From assembly GCF_003028575.1 (NCBI RefSeq), contig NZ_PYUD01000001.1:1364001-1428000 (forward strand): a stretch of DNA of 64,000 nucleotides, in the 5' to 3' direction. The notes under the pieces are model-generated. The model was not told the origin of the DNA and did no database searches. It saw only the letters and a list, made by a program, of their open reading frames with translations. Source of the stretch: Halomonas urumqiensis. GTDB taxonomy: Bacteria; Pseudomonadota; Gammaproteobacteria; Pseudomonadales; Halomonadaceae. The position numbers were made by a program, and so were the translations under genes. Of this stretch, positions 49,537 to 59,336 are shown one piece after another; position 1 is the stretch's first letter; each line of letters begins with the position of its first letter.

Positions 49537-50840
49537 CTTATCTGGTCTTTGAGATTGCTATTTTTTTGTCTCTTTTCTCAGTAGCACTTCTTTTAACTCT
49601 TGGGCGACGCGCTAAGACATTTCTTGCCTGCTTTATAGTGGGTTGGATTTTTTTATACGATTATATTAATTACCATCTAAATCTTAAAATGGGATTTGAG
49701 GTAATTTCGACAAAGCTGTTTCTTGAAATTTTAATAATTGTGGCATCTTTACTGGTGGTATGTAGGGGTAGGCTGAGAGTATCTGATATTAATAGTATTT
49801 GCTTGTCTCTCTTTGTCGTTACCTTTGTCTTCATGGTGGGCATTTCGAATGAATATTCATTGAGGATGATTTATGTCGATTTCCGGTCAATTTTACTTCC
49901 GGTTCTGGCATGTGTGATTTTGTCGACAGCAAGATTCTTCGAAAGAATTAATGTACGAGTGGTCATTGGCTTTAGCCTTTTTGTCTTGATGGCTAATGGG
50001 GGGCTCTCAGTATGGGATTATATGAATTTTGATGGGGAATATAAGGCTTACTGGCGCTATCAATCATTGCTTGCTTCAAAATCAGAGCTATATAAAGATT
50101 ATAATGAATCACAACTTGTATACCAAATGGTTCGTGATGAAAATCTGAGATCATCCGGTTTTATTGTTTCGGCACTAACAGCTTCATATCTATATGCCTT
50201 TGCTGCAGTTTCTTTATTGTGGCTTCTGCTAACCTTTAAGAAGGTAAGTTTTATGGGCAGCCTGTTTGCTTTTCTTATTCTGCTTGCATTTATATATGTC
50301 ACGCAAGTGAGGTCTGGATTCGTGATGGTGTTTTTCGGATTTCTTATGATCTTGCTTTATAAGGTCGTAGTAAGTGATTTAATAAAAAAACTTTACCTGT
50401 TCATTGTTCCTGGAATCGCCTTTCTAGTGATGCTGGTTTATCTGCTACATGGAAGTGGTGCAGGCATTGATTCGTCATCATTAGGCCGGCTTGATCAGTA
50501 TCAAATATTTATAACCGAATTTGTTCTGCTCGGACAAGGTCTTGGTTCGTTCCCTGGTATGTTTGACTCACTACTGGTATATGTATTTCTCGAAGCCGGT
50601 GTTGTTGCATTTTTAATATTTTATATTATCTTCAAACACTTGAATCATGGAGAAGGCAGGAGGCCGTCAAAGTATTCAGATTTAATTTATCTGCAGATTT
50701 CGGTATTTTTATTTTTAGCGACCTTCCAGCATGTGGCTGGTTCTGCCTATTATTTCCTCTTTATTTTTTTCTTGACCCTTATAGGGAGGTCTACAGCTTT
50801 TGTTGTGTCTGGGGGACGCCAATATGGGGCTAATGCGTGA
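49533..50840 (+). CDS. Wzy-type polysaccharide polymerase, probable
   Basis: A 435-residue very hydrophobic protein with about 10-12 helices and a larger periplasmic loop in the centre (about 165-215), the layout of Wzy polymerases, which have little sequence conservation. The position between flippase/pyruvyl transferase and glycosyltransferases supports the call. AT-rich. Ends just before a heptamer repeat. Confidence 0.75.
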   Translation: MTYLVFEIAIFLSLFSVALLLTLGRRAKTFLACFIVGWIFLYDYINYHLNLKMGFEVISTKLFLEILIIVASLLVVCRGRLRVSDINSICLSLFVVTFVFMVGISNEYSLRMIYVDFRSILLPVLACVILSTARFFERINVRVVIGFSLFVLMANGGLSVWDYMNFDGEYKAYWRYQSLLASKSELYKDYNESQLVYQMVRDENLRSSGFIVSALTASYLYAFAAVSLLWLLLTFKKVSFMGSLFAFLILLAFIYVTQVRSGFVMVFFGFLMILLYKVVVSDLIKKLYLFIVPGIAFLVMLVYLLHGSGAGIDSSSLGRLDQYQIFITEFVLLGQGLGSFPGMFDSLLVYVFLEAGVVAFLIFYIIFKHLNHGEGRRPSKYSDLIYLQISVFLFLATFQHVAGSAYYFLFIFFLTLIGRSTAFVVSGGRQYGANA

Positions 50841-50843
50841 TGG

Positions 50844-50897
50844 ACTAGTTACTAGTTACTAGTTACTAGTTACTAGTTACTAGTTACTAGTTACTAG
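50844..50897 (+). repeat. Heptamer tandem repeat (ACTAGTT), 7.7 copies
   Basis: Seven perfect ACTAGTT units plus ACTAG, 4 bp after the wzy-like stop codon and 54 bp before the next start. The unit length equals that of the unrelated CTCACGA repeat at 10726. Confidence 0.95.
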
Positions 50898-50951
50898 ATG
50901 CTATATGCAAAATTTGACTGAATACACAGGGTTTTGGAAGAATTGAGATAT

Positions 50952-51794
50952 ATGGAAAAAATTATATTTGTAGTAGTTCTTTATAAAACTCATCCTCAAC
51001 ACAGCGCCACATTGGTTTCTTTGTCACAGCATAATTATTCTGAGTTTTATATAGATCCAATATTTGTTGTTTGGGATAATTCGAGCCACGGGTTCGGAGA
51101 GTCTTCATTAGACTTTATGCCTGGAAGAGTTAAATATTACCACTCGGGATTAAATGAAAAGCTTTCAAGTGCATACAATAAAGTCGTATTGGATTCTAGT
51201 GACATCGGCTGGTATGTTTTTCTTGATGATGACTCGTGTGTTGATGAAAATTATCTTATCTCTTTGAAGAGTTTTTTTGCCAGTGGTGTACCGGTTGCTG
51301 TGCCAAAGATTTTGCATAATGGTGTTATCATTTCCCCAGGGGCTGTGAGAGGTATTAAGGGTAAACTGCTGCCTGAAGTTTCCCTTTACACAGGTGTGCG
51401 AAGCTCTAAGCAATTTGTTGCTATGATGAGCGGCACAGTAGTAAGTTCAAGTGTATTTGGTTCCGGTGTTTACTTTGATGAACGCCTTCAACTCTACGGT
51501 GTTGATACTAGATTCTTTATTGATTACTCAAGTTTCTACTCAAAAATATATGTACTAGATGTTGTAATGACGCATCATTCGGCTCTTCGTGATGTGAGTA
51601 TGCCTGTTGAAGAACAGATTGTTCGGCATAGAAGGCTGGCAGCGGCATGGCCAATTATATTTGATGGTGTCAGGTTTTATCGACTGAAGCTATTTTTTTA
51701 TATTCTCTATTACTCGTTGAAACTGTCTTTGGTGAGGAGGAATCCCAGGTTTCTCCTTGTTGCACTTTCAGTCTCTTCGTTGTTCAAGAGGTGA
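50952..51794 (+). CDS. GT2-like glycosyltransferase
   Basis: A 280-residue cytosolic glycosyltransferase of the GT-A fold. KIIFVVVLYKTHPQHSATL starts the Rossmann-like strand, VVWDNSSHGFG follows, and YVFLDDDSCVDENYL holds the DxD-type motif; a C-terminal hydrophobic stretch may bind the membrane. Probably adds a sugar of the repeat unit. A TTG at 50934 is in frame; the ATG at 50952 is preferred because it gives the usual start. Overlaps the following gene if that uses its GTG. Confidence 0.82.
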   Translation: MEKIIFVVVLYKTHPQHSATLVSLSQHNYSEFYIDPIFVVWDNSSHGFGESSLDFMPGRVKYYHSGLNEKLSSAYNKVVLDSSDIGWYVFLDDDSCVDENYLISLKSFFASGVPVAVPKILHNGVIISPGAVRGIKGKLLPEVSLYTGVRSSKQFVAMMSGTVVSSSVFGSGVYFDERLQLYGVDTRFFIDYSSFYSKIYVLDVVMTHHSALRDVSMPVEEQIVRHRRLAAAWPIIFDGVRFYRLKLFFYILYYSLKLSLVRRNPRFLLVALSVSSLFKR

Positions 51795-51838
51795 AAGGGA
51801 ATTGCTTGGTTTCAAGCCGTGATGGGAGGTCTTCGGGT

Positions 51839-52963
51839 ATGGGGTATGCTTCTAGAATATTGTGTATTCATCAAGGGGTAGAGCTATATGGATCAGATCG
51901 TAGCTTTCTTTCTTCGGTAAATGCTTTAAATGAGACGGATGCAGATCTTACTGTAATTTTGCCGGGAGATGGCGAGCTTGCATGTGAGTTGAGGAAGTTT
52001 GATGATATCAATCTGGTTTTTTATTCAAAGGGCATATTGAGAAAGCGTGAGTTGCATAATCCACTGTCATTCTTATGGAACCTGCTAGCTGGATTTGTTT
52101 TCTACTTGCGGTTATTTAAAAAATACCCAGTTATTTATATTAATACTGTCGTGATGTTTTCAGCTTTGGTTGCTGCTGTTTTCTACAGGTTTTCATCTAA
52201 ACGTTTTGTTTGTCATGTTCGTGAAATACCTACCGGATGGCAGTTAAAGTGTTTCCGGGTCCTGTTGAGAGCTTCAGGCGCTCAGTTGATTTTTAATTCA
52301 GAGGCAACGAAAGCGGCCTTCGATCTCGCTGGAAATGTCATTTACAATGGGGTTGGTGAGGTGTCTCAGTGCCAAGATGTTGTTAAAGAGTCTTGGGAAA
52401 GAGAAAATGATACCATCAACATTTTGCTGATAGGTCGAATTAATGAGTGGAAGGGGCAGCTTTTCCTTGTTCAGGCCTTGGCTATGTTAACTCCTGATAT
52501 TCTTAAACGCGTGAGTGTGCGCATAGTTGGGAGTCCGTTTGAGGGATATGAGTATCTTCTTGATGATCTCAAGAGGAAAATCAATCAAGCAGGTTTGTCC
52601 GATATTGTTTCTATGAGTTCATTTTGTGCTGATCCATCATCACACTATAGATGGGCAGACTATGTTGTAGTGCCTTCGACTCAGCCAGAACCTTTTGGGC
52701 GTGTAGCAATCGAGGCATTTTCTTATGGAAAACCAGTTGTGGCAGCCGGCCATGGCGGACTGGTAGAGATTGTCGAGGACGGCGTGAGTGGCTTTCTTTT
52801 CGAGCCAGGCGAAGTGGCTGCATTGGCTTCTCGCATCAGTGAGTTATTGAAATTATCCAATGATCGTTATTCAAAATTGAGTCATTTTGCTTATCAGCGT
52901 TTCAGAGAGGATTTTTCCATTCATAGTTATCAGTCAAGCCTGCGGTCTGTGTTTAAATTATGA
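51839..52963 (+). CDS. GT4-family glycosyltransferase
   Basis: A 374-residue GT-B enzyme. The N-terminus is ILCIHQGVELYGSDRSFL, the linker has NILLIGRINEWKGQLFLVQAL, and the donor site has PSTQPEPFGRVAIEAFSYGKPVVAAGHGGLVEIV, the EX7E pattern of GT4. GGGAGG 9 nt upstream supports the ATG at 51839; a GTG at 51791 overlapping the previous stop would add 16 residues. AT-rich. Confidence 0.88.
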   Translation: MGYASRILCIHQGVELYGSDRSFLSSVNALNETDADLTVILPGDGELACELRKFDDINLVFYSKGILRKRELHNPLSFLWNLLAGFVFYLRLFKKYPVIYINTVVMFSALVAAVFYRFSSKRFVCHVREIPTGWQLKCFRVLLRASGAQLIFNSEATKAAFDLAGNVIYNGVGEVSQCQDVVKESWERENDTINILLIGRINEWKGQLFLVQALAMLTPDILKRVSVRIVGSPFEGYEYLLDDLKRKINQAGLSDIVSMSSFCADPSSHYRWADYVVVPSTQPEPFGRVAIEAFSYGKPVVAAGHGGLVEIVEDGVSGFLFEPGEVAALASRISELLKLSNDRYSKLSHFAYQRFREDFSIHSYQSSLRSVFKL

Positions 52964-52998
52964 ACATCACTACTTAATATTTATCGGGCTTATATTAA

Positions 52999-54114
52999 AT
53001 GAAATTATTGCATATCCTGGGAACACGTGGCGTACCAGCAAAGCATGGGGGGTTCGAGACTTTCGCTGAAAAGCTTTCACTCTTTCTAGTGTTGCGAGGG
53101 TGGGAGGTGGTAGTTTACTGCCAAGAAGACCTTGAGAATGAATCATGCGAAAGCACGTGGTCAGGTATACGCCGGATCCATATTCCTGTTGCCCAGCAAG
53201 GTGCGGCAGGAACAATTGCCTTTGATTGGAAAGTGGCACGTCATGCACTAAATCGGGAGGGGCTGTTCCTTACACTTGGCTATAATACAATTATTTTTAA
53301 TCTGCTTCAGCGCGTCAAGGGACAGGTTAATATAGTAAATATGGACGGTATCGAGTGGAGGCGAGACAAGTGGGGGGCTATTGCTAAAACTTGGCTATGG
53401 ATGAATGAACGAGTGGGCTGCTGGATTGGTAATCATTTGGTTGCAGACCACCCCAAGATAAAGGATCACTTGGCAACGCGAGTCAGGCACGAAAAGATTA
53501 CCATGATTCCTTATGGTGCTGATGAGATAACGTCTGCTGACCCAATTAAGCTAAAGCCTTACGGTATTAACCCGGATGAGTTTTCTGTAATTATTGCCCG
53601 GCCTGAGCCAGAAAACTCGTTTTTGGAAATGATACGTGCCTTTAGTAGCAAGCAGCGTCAGCATAGATTGGTTGTTCTTGGGAGTTTCACACCGGAAAGC
53701 AATGCCTTTCATAAAGCAGTGATGGCTGCTGCCAGTGACGAGGTAATATTTCCAGGGGCCATTTATGAGCCAAAGGTTGTGCAAGCTTTACGTTTCCACA
53801 GCCGCTTCTACTTACATGGCCATCGCGTTGGCGGTACTAATCCCTCCCTGGTTGAGGCATTGGGTGCAGGTTGTGCAGTGATCGCCCATGATAATCATTT
53901 CAATCGATGGGTTGCGGGTGATGGTGCTGCGTACTTTAAAGATGAAAGCTCCTGTGCAGAGGTGTTAGATCGATTGTTGTCAGATGATGCATCCGTCAAG
54001 GAAATGAAAGAGTCCAGCAAGCAGCGCTTTCATGAGTGTTTTACTTGGGAGAAAGTATTGCATGAGTATGAACAGTTATTGCTGAAATGGTATCCAAAGG
54101 GTAGTGATTCATGA
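52999..54114 (+). CDS. DUF1972 glycosyltransferase, rhamnosyltransferase-like
   Basis: A 371-residue protein starting LLHILGTRGVPAKHGGFETFAEKL, the signature of DUF1972/WsaF-like glycosyltransferases, followed by VNMDGIEWRRDKWG, VADHPKIKDHL and GGTNPSLVEALGAGC (GT4 donor site). Members often transfer rhamnose or a related 6-deoxysugar, which fits the rfbA and rfbC genes that follow. Confidence 0.85.
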   Translation: MKLLHILGTRGVPAKHGGFETFAEKLSLFLVLRGWEVVVYCQEDLENESCESTWSGIRRIHIPVAQQGAAGTIAFDWKVARHALNREGLFLTLGYNTIIFNLLQRVKGQVNIVNMDGIEWRRDKWGAIAKTWLWMNERVGCWIGNHLVADHPKIKDHLATRVRHEKITMIPYGADEITSADPIKLKPYGINPDEFSVIIARPEPENSFLEMIRAFSSKQRQHRLVVLGSFTPESNAFHKAVMAAASDEVIFPGAIYEPKVVQALRFHSRFYLHGHRVGGTNPSLVEALGAGCAVIAHDNHFNRWVAGDGAAYFKDESSCAEVLDRLLSDDASVKEMKESSKQRFHECFTWEKVLHEYEQLLLKWYPKGSDS

Positions 54115-54193
54115 GTGCAAGATTTGTCTATTGTCAGTCGTGGTCTCGCGTGTCATGTAGTACTCGTCGACTGGAAGGTTTTGGAGATAATAC

Positions 54194-55072
54194 ATGAAAG
54201 GTATCATTCTCGCTGGAGGTTCCGGTACGCGGCTTCACCCAATTACACGAGGTGTATCCAAGCAGTTGCTTCCCATATACGACAAGCCGATGGTCTACTA
54301 TCCACTTTCTGTTCTTATGCTGGCAGGTGTCCGTGAAATCCTGGTCATTTCAACACCTGAGGATCTTCCGAATTTCGAAAAGCTGCTGGGTGATGGAAGC
54401 GACTTTGGTGTTGAGCTGAGCTACGCAGAACAGTCTTCTCCTGATGGTCTCGCTCAGGCATTCATTATCGGTGAGGAGTTCATTGGCGATGATTCCGTCT
54501 GCCTGGTACTAGGGGATAATATTTTTCACGGCCAACATTTCTCCGACCAGCTCAAGCGAGCCGTGGCTATGGATAGCGGAGCTACAGTCTTTGGTTACTG
54601 GGTGACGGATCCTGAGCGATTCGGCGTGGTGGAATTCGATGCCAACGGAACTGCAATTTCCATTGAGGAGAAGCCACTGAAAGCAAAATCATCCTATGCT
54701 GTCACAGGATTGTATTTCTATGACAATGACGTTGTAGAGATCGCCAAGCAGGTGAAGCCTTCGGAGCGAGGCGAGCTGGAAATTACAAGTGTGAACAATG
54801 CGTACCTCGAGCGCGGCGACCTACGAGTCGAACGCTTGGGCCGTGGCTTTGCTTGGCTGGATACCGGTACACACGATAGCCTCCTTGAAGCATCACAGTA
54901 CGTGCAGACGATCGAGCACCGTCAAGGTTTGAAGGTAGCTTGCCTTGAAGAAATTGCATATAACCAAGGTTGGCTGTCGAGTGAGCAGCTCGCCAGACAA
55001 GCCAAGGCGTTGAGCAAGACGGGGTATGGACAGTATCTCTCTAGGCTTCTGGCCACGGAGGTGACACCGTGA
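54194..55072 (+). CDS. rfbA: Glucose-1-phosphate thymidylyltransferase
   Basis: A 292-residue enzyme making dTDP-glucose from dTTP and glucose 1-phosphate, the first step to dTDP-L-rhamnose. [44 protein letters not shown] at the N-terminus is diagnostic, as are [17 protein letters not shown] and [17 protein letters not shown] content is back near the chromosome average. Stop overlaps the rfbC start (GTGA). Confidence 0.97.
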   Translation: MKGIILAGGSGTRLHPITRGVSKQLLPIYDKPMVYYPLSVLMLAGVREILVISTPEDLPNFEKLLGDGSDFGVELSYAEQSSPDGLAQAFIIGEEFIGDDSVCLVLGDNIFHGQHFSDQLKRAVAMDSGATVFGYWVTDPERFGVVEFDANGTAISIEEKPLKAKSSYAVTGLYFYDNDVVEIAKQVKPSERGELEITSVNNAYLERGDLRVERLGRGFAWLDTGTHDSLLEASQYVQTIEHRQGLKVACLEEIAYNQGWLSSEQLARQAKALSKTGYGQYLSRLLATEVTP

Positions 55073-55602
55073 AGGTCATTCAAACTACGTTGCCTGGTGT
55101 ACTGATCATCGAGCCGAAAGTATTTGGTGACCAGCGTGGCTTCTTCCTGGAAACCTTCCAGGTGGAGCGTTACCGCGAGGTAGGAATTGATCTGCCTTTC
55201 GTACAGGATAACCATTCCCGCTCCCCGCGCGGCGTGTTGCGTGGCCTGCATCTGCAAAGTACGCGGCCCCAGGGTAAGCTGGTCAGCGTTAGCCGTGGTG
55301 CGGTGTATGACGTAGCCGTGGATATCGATCCAGCCTCCACGACATGCGGCCAGTATGTGGGGGTGGAGATCAACGACGACAATCACCGGCAACTCTGGAT
55401 CCCACCTGGCTATGCGCATGGGTTTTGTGTGTTGAGTAGTGAAGCAGATTTTCAGTACAAGTGCACGGATTTCTACTTTCCCAATGATGAAAGTGGACTG
55501 TTGTGGAATGACCCAGATGTGTCGATTCCATGGCCTATCGAGTCGCCAACGATCTCTGAAAAAGATCAGCAACTGCCAACATTGCGTGATCTGCTGGCTT
55601 GA
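55069..55602 (+). CDS. rfbC: dTDP-4-dehydrorhamnose 3,5-epimerase
   Basis: A 177-residue cupin epimerase, with [34 protein letters not shown] (catalytic His region), [19 protein letters not shown] and [12 protein letters not shown]. Third step of dTDP-rhamnose synthesis. The second and fourth enzymes (RfbB dehydratase, RfbD reductase) are not encoded in this window. Start is GTG coupled to rfbA. Confidence 0.96.
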   Translation: MKVIQTTLPGVLIIEPKVFGDQRGFFLETFQVERYREVGIDLPFVQDNHSRSPRGVLRGLHLQSTRPQGKLVSVSRGAVYDVAVDIDPASTTCGQYVGVEINDDNHRQLWIPPGYAHGFCVLSSEADFQYKCTDFYFPNDESGLLWNDPDVSIPWPIESPTISEKDQQLPTLRDLLA

Positions 55603-55690
55603 AACGCTATTTGGCGTTTAGGAAAATGGTTGGCCTAATAATCTTTATGGAATGCTGCCGTAGTTCGCGGTGCGGGATATTGGACGTCTT

Positions 55691-57073
55691 ATGTCACGAA
55701 AAACTCAGGGATTGACGGAACGTTATCCTGCGCAACTTATAGTACCCTTGGTTGATATACTTGCTATCGTCTTGGGTGGCTTCTTGGCATATTGGTGGCG
55801 TTTCGGGGATACTCAGTTACCGGAACGCGTTGTGTTGGCTATAGCCATCATGGCGTTATTTGTCGTTATGTTAAATATTGTTCTTGCTGGCTATACCCGT
55901 TGGCGGGTCACTAGTTTATGGACGCTGCTTGGGCGATTATTGTTGGTCTGGTTGGTGGTGGCACTGCTTGCTACGTCAATTATCTACTTTGCTCAGGCGT
56001 CGGAACGCTACTCACGTTTGTGGGTAGGTGTGACATTGCTGCTATCCTTTGCTATGGCTGGCGGTGCACGTGTGGCGGTGCAACTTGTATTACGAGGAGT
56101 TCGCTTAAGGGGGAGGGCGCGCCGCTCGGTATTCCTCGTGGGTCCGGGGTATAACTTGGTAAATGTGGCTAAAGGCATGAGGGCTTCTCCTGGTGAAGGC
56201 TACTCCATTGCCGGCATCGAGCGCATCAACGGGAGTGTTGGTGACGCTTGGCTCGAGCGTCTGGCCAGACGGGTTACCGAATGCGCTGCTCGAGAGGTGT
56301 GGATATGTGTTCCCCTGGAGATGGGGAGCACCGTTCGTTCGATTTTTTATTCTCTTCGTAACCATACGGCAGAAGTTCGTTTCATTCCCGATTTTCGAGA
56401 CATGCACCTTTTGAACCATCGCGTGAGCGAAGTGGCCGGGCACTATGCCATCGACTTGAGCGTGACGCCCATGAATGGCATGGCCAGGGTGGTCAAGCGG
56501 CTCGAAGACATCGTAGTCGGTGGGCTGATTAGTGTATTTATACTGCCAGTGTGTATCGGTATCGCCATTGCGATCAAGTCCACCTCACCTGGCCCGGTGC
56601 TGTTCAAACAGTATCGCACGGGAGCCAATGGCAAGCAGTTCAAGGTCTATAAGTTTCGCTCGATGAAAATTCATCAGGAACAAGAAGGTCAAGTGACTCA
56701 AGCCACCAAGGATGACCCTCGCCTCACCTCCATAGGTGCCTTTCTTCGTCGCACCTCCCTCGACGAATTGCCCCAGTTTTACAATGTGTTGCAGGGCAGA
56801 ATGTCGATCGTTGGCCCACGGCCACACGCCCTGGCGCATAACGAGCACTACAAGGAGTTTGTGGAGTCGTATATGCGAAGGCATAAAGTCAAGCCGGGTA
56901 TTACCGGCTGGGCCCAAGTCAATGGCCTGCGTGGGGAAACAGATACCCTCGAGAAAATGGAGCGACGGGTCGAGTATGACCTTTGGTATATCGATAACTG
57001 GTCAGTGTGGCTGGATCTGCGGATCATCCTGTTGACCATCTTCAAGGGATTCATCAACCCCAATGCCTATTGA
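55691..57073 (+). CDS. Undecaprenyl-phosphate glucose phosphotransferase, WcaJ/PssY-type
   Basis: A 460-residue polyprenol phosphate hexose-1-phosphate transferase that starts repeat-unit assembly. Four to five hydrophobic segments (about 15-140), a CoA-binding-like middle domain (SVFLVGPGYNLVNV), then the catalytic bacterial sugar transferase domain: RLEDIVVGGLISVFILP, SPGPVLFKQYRTGANGKQFKVYKFRSM, RRTSLDELPQFYNVLQGRMSIVGPRP and KPGITGWAQVNGLRGETDTLEKM. ATG at 55691 chosen; a GTG at 55670 is in frame. Confidence 0.93.
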   Translation: MSRKTQGLTERYPAQLIVPLVDILAIVLGGFLAYWWRFGDTQLPERVVLAIAIMALFVVMLNIVLAGYTRWRVTSLWTLLGRLLLVWLVVALLATSIIYFAQASERYSRLWVGVTLLLSFAMAGGARVAVQLVLRGVRLRGRARRSVFLVGPGYNLVNVAKGMRASPGEGYSIAGIERINGSVGDAWLERLARRVTECAAREVWICVPLEMGSTVRSIFYSLRNHTAEVRFIPDFRDMHLLNHRVSEVAGHYAIDLSVTPMNGMARVVKRLEDIVVGGLISVFILPVCIGIAIAIKSTSPGPVLFKQYRTGANGKQFKVYKFRSMKIHQEQEGQVTQATKDDPRLTSIGAFLRRTSLDELPQFYNVLQGRMSIVGPRPHALAHNEHYKEFVESYMRRHKVKPGITGWAQVNGLRGETDTLEKMERRVEYDLWYIDNWSVWLDLRIILLTIFKGFINPNAY

Positions 57074-57170
57074 CCCGTGAACGGCATGCACCTTGGTCAA
57101 AGCTGACCATATCGATGCTAGAATAGTCGCCTTTCGAGCCGGCCATTCAGTTCCTGGAGCCCCTGTTACG

Positions 57171-58466
57171 ATGTCGCCCTTGCTACTTCCTGTTTCCGGT
57201 TCAGCCTACCTGACACGTTACACAAGCTTTGCCGCTTTTCTGCTGGGTGCCCTCGCCTTGGTGGTGCCCAGCGGCTACTCGCTTGGGGCTGTGTTGCTAT
57301 TACTTGGCAGTTTTTGGCTGCTCATCCAACGTCCTGCTCTCAGTTTGGAAAAACCGGATTGGTGCATTATAGGTGCCTTGGTGGGCTTTGCTGCCATCGG
57401 GATGCTTGAGGCTTGGTGGGATGGACAGGGGACATCCGGCTTGGACAAGCCTAGCCGCTTTATCTTGGCGGTACCTGCGATGCTAATGGTGATGGTATAT
57501 CCGCCTCGGTTGGCCTGGGTGTGGTGCGGCTTAGCCATTGGTGCCATTGGCGCCGGTGGGTGGGCGGGCTGGCAAAAGCTCATCGAGGGTGTTTGGCGTG
57601 CACAAGGTCACACCTATGTGATCCAGTTCGGCAACCTGAGTATGCTGCTTGGAGTGCTGTGCTTAGCTGGATTGGGTTGGGCCGTGGCTCAAAACCGCCA
57701 TCGTTTAGCCTGGTTGGTTCTCCTGGGGCTTGGTGCGTTCTTTGGCATCCTTGGGTCGCTCTTTTCCGGTAGCCGGGGTGGATGGGTAGGCATCCCATTC
57801 ATTCTACTGGTGCTCTATCGGGGTTATGGCCGGCACCTGCCGGTTCTGGCTAAGGGGCTTATCGCAGCCACTATTGTGGTTGGAGCAAGCCTGGTGTATG
57901 TGGTTCCGCAGGCTGGTGTACAGCCGCGCCTGCATGAGGCCTTCGATGACATATCGCGCTACGTCTCAGGTGAGAGCCGGAACAGCTCGGTAGGGGCTCG
58001 CTTTGAGATGTGGAAGGGTGCGACGCAGCTCATTGTCGAGAAGCCGCTGACGGGCTGGGGAGACAACGGTTACCAGCAGGGCATGAGGGCACTGGCCGAA
58101 GAGGGCGTGATCGATGAAGTTGTGCTCCAGTTTGGCCATGCCCACAACGAGTTTATCGATGCCTTTGCGAAACGTGGCATCGTCGGCCTGGTAGCGCTTC
58201 TGGCCCTCTACCTGATACCAATGAAGTTGTTCGCTCGGGATATTCATGCGCGAAATCTCGAGTTTCGATCATTGGCCATTGCGGGTGTTCTGTTGCCAGT
58301 GGCGTATATCGACTTCGGTCTTTCGCAGGTGTTTCTGGCCCATAACAGCGGTGTGATGATGTACGCCTTCTGGCTCGCTGTCTTGTGGGGTACTTATAGC
58401 GTGATGAGGCGGGAAAACACTCTATCTGGCGAGATGCGGCAGGAAGGACATCCCATAAATTCCTGA
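57171..58466 (+). CDS. O-antigen ligase (WaaL/Wzy_C) family protein
   Basis: A 431-residue membrane protein with about 10-12 helices and the Wzy_C domain: LGSLFSGSRGGWVGIPFILLVL, a long periplasmic loop with SSVGARFEMWKGATQLIVEKPLTGWGDNGY, then FGHAHNEFIDAFAKRGIVGLVALL. The SR-GW and H-N-x-F motifs are the Wzy_C signature. It could be a ligase to lipid A-core or a second polymerase. GC is again typical of the chromosome. GGAG lies about 10 nt upstream of the ATG. Confidence 0.88.
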   Translation: MSPLLLPVSGSAYLTRYTSFAAFLLGALALVVPSGYSLGAVLLLLGSFWLLIQRPALSLEKPDWCIIGALVGFAAIGMLEAWWDGQGTSGLDKPSRFILAVPAMLMVMVYPPRLAWVWCGLAIGAIGAGGWAGWQKLIEGVWRAQGHTYVIQFGNLSMLLGVLCLAGLGWAVAQNRHRLAWLVLLGLGAFFGILGSLFSGSRGGWVGIPFILLVLYRGYGRHLPVLAKGLIAATIVVGASLVYVVPQAGVQPRLHEAFDDISRYVSGESRNSSVGARFEMWKGATQLIVEKPLTGWGDNGYQQGMRALAEEGVIDEVVLQFGHAHNEFIDAFAKRGIVGLVALLALYLIPMKLFARDIHARNLEFRSLAIAGVLLPVAYIDFGLSQVFLAHNSGVMMYAFWLAVLWGTYSVMRRENTLSGEMRQEGHPINS

Positions 58467-58517
58467 CGCTGCCGTGTTGAGCGCGGCAGCGTCGAGGTAT
58501 GGGGTGTCTGTCGCTGG

Positions 58518-59336
58518 CTAGTCATTTCCTGCCGTATCGCCCGCTTGTGGCTCCGCCGTGGCTGGCCGAACCACATCCACCTTGGTCTGTTCCCGCGTCC
58601 ACTTGCCAGCGGCCTTGTCGATGTACTGGAAGTGTTCATTGGTGAAGCTGCCCTGGTTGCACGCATGGCGATACGAAACGGTGGGCACCTTGTCCTTGTC
58701 GAGTAGGGCAATGAAGACACCGGGCCCGGTGATATCGAATACGTTGTTCAGCGTGTTCTCTTCGATGTTCTGGCGAACCCGTGCCACCAATCGCTCGAGA
58801 TTGGGGTTGCCGGGTTTGCTGGCGATGAAGTAGTTGCTGATCTCGCCTCGGCGGGTGGTGATGTAGAGCTCGTCACGTTCGGTGCCGAGGGTGTCGGCGA
58901 GCGGCCAGATGGCGTGGGCATCGATATCCAGATAGACGCCGCCGTGCTTGACCAGTACCAGCAGTCGCCAGTAGTCGGCTTGGGCGGCGCCGATCTGTAG
59001 CCGCTGGTAGTGGGGCAGGTGCTCCGGGAAGTGCTCGGCGATGAATGCCTCGCGGGCTTCGGTAATCATGAAACGATAGTCGAAGCGTGGCGCCATCAGG
59101 CGGTTGAACAGGTAGTTGAGGTAGACCGGCAGCGTCACACGGTTGGTGAAGTTGGTCTGCCAGATGATGCGTGGGATACGCGCTGGGGTGCCGCCGCCCA
59201 GCAGCGGGGCGGCGTGCTCCGGCAGCGTGAAGCGCTTGTTCGGCAGTAGTGCGTGGAACACATAGCTGAACAGCTTGCTGAGGTTGGCCACCAGTTTGAT
59301 GATGCGGCTGGTAGCGACAATCACCATGGGCTTCAT
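58518..59336 (-). CDS. Glycosyltransferase with DXD motif (GT32/OCH1-like)
   Basis: A 272-residue protein with IPRIIWQTNFTNRVTLP, FMITEAREAFIAEHFPEH and YWRLLVLVKHGGVYLDIDAHAIWPL, the Gly_transf_sug pattern with a DxD site. The N-terminus may associate with the membrane. The start at 59336 overlaps the stop of the acyltransferase gene (ATGA), so it is in one operon with that gene and rdgC. Acceptor unknown; possibly an LPS or glycolipid decoration (inference). Confidence 0.85.
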   Translation of the reverse strand: MKPMVIVATSRIIKLVANLSKLFSYVFHALLPNKRFTLPEHAAPLLGGGTPARIPRIIWQTNFTNRVTLPVYLNYLFNRLMAPRFDYRFMITEAREAFIAEHFPEHLPHYQRLQIGAAQADYWRLLVLVKHGGVYLDIDAHAIWPLADTLGTERDELYITTRRGEISNYFIASKPGNPNLERLVARVRQNIEENTLNNVFDITGPGVFIALLDKDKVPTVSYRHACNQGSFTNEHFQYIDKAAGKWTREQTKVDVVRPATAEPQAGDTAGND

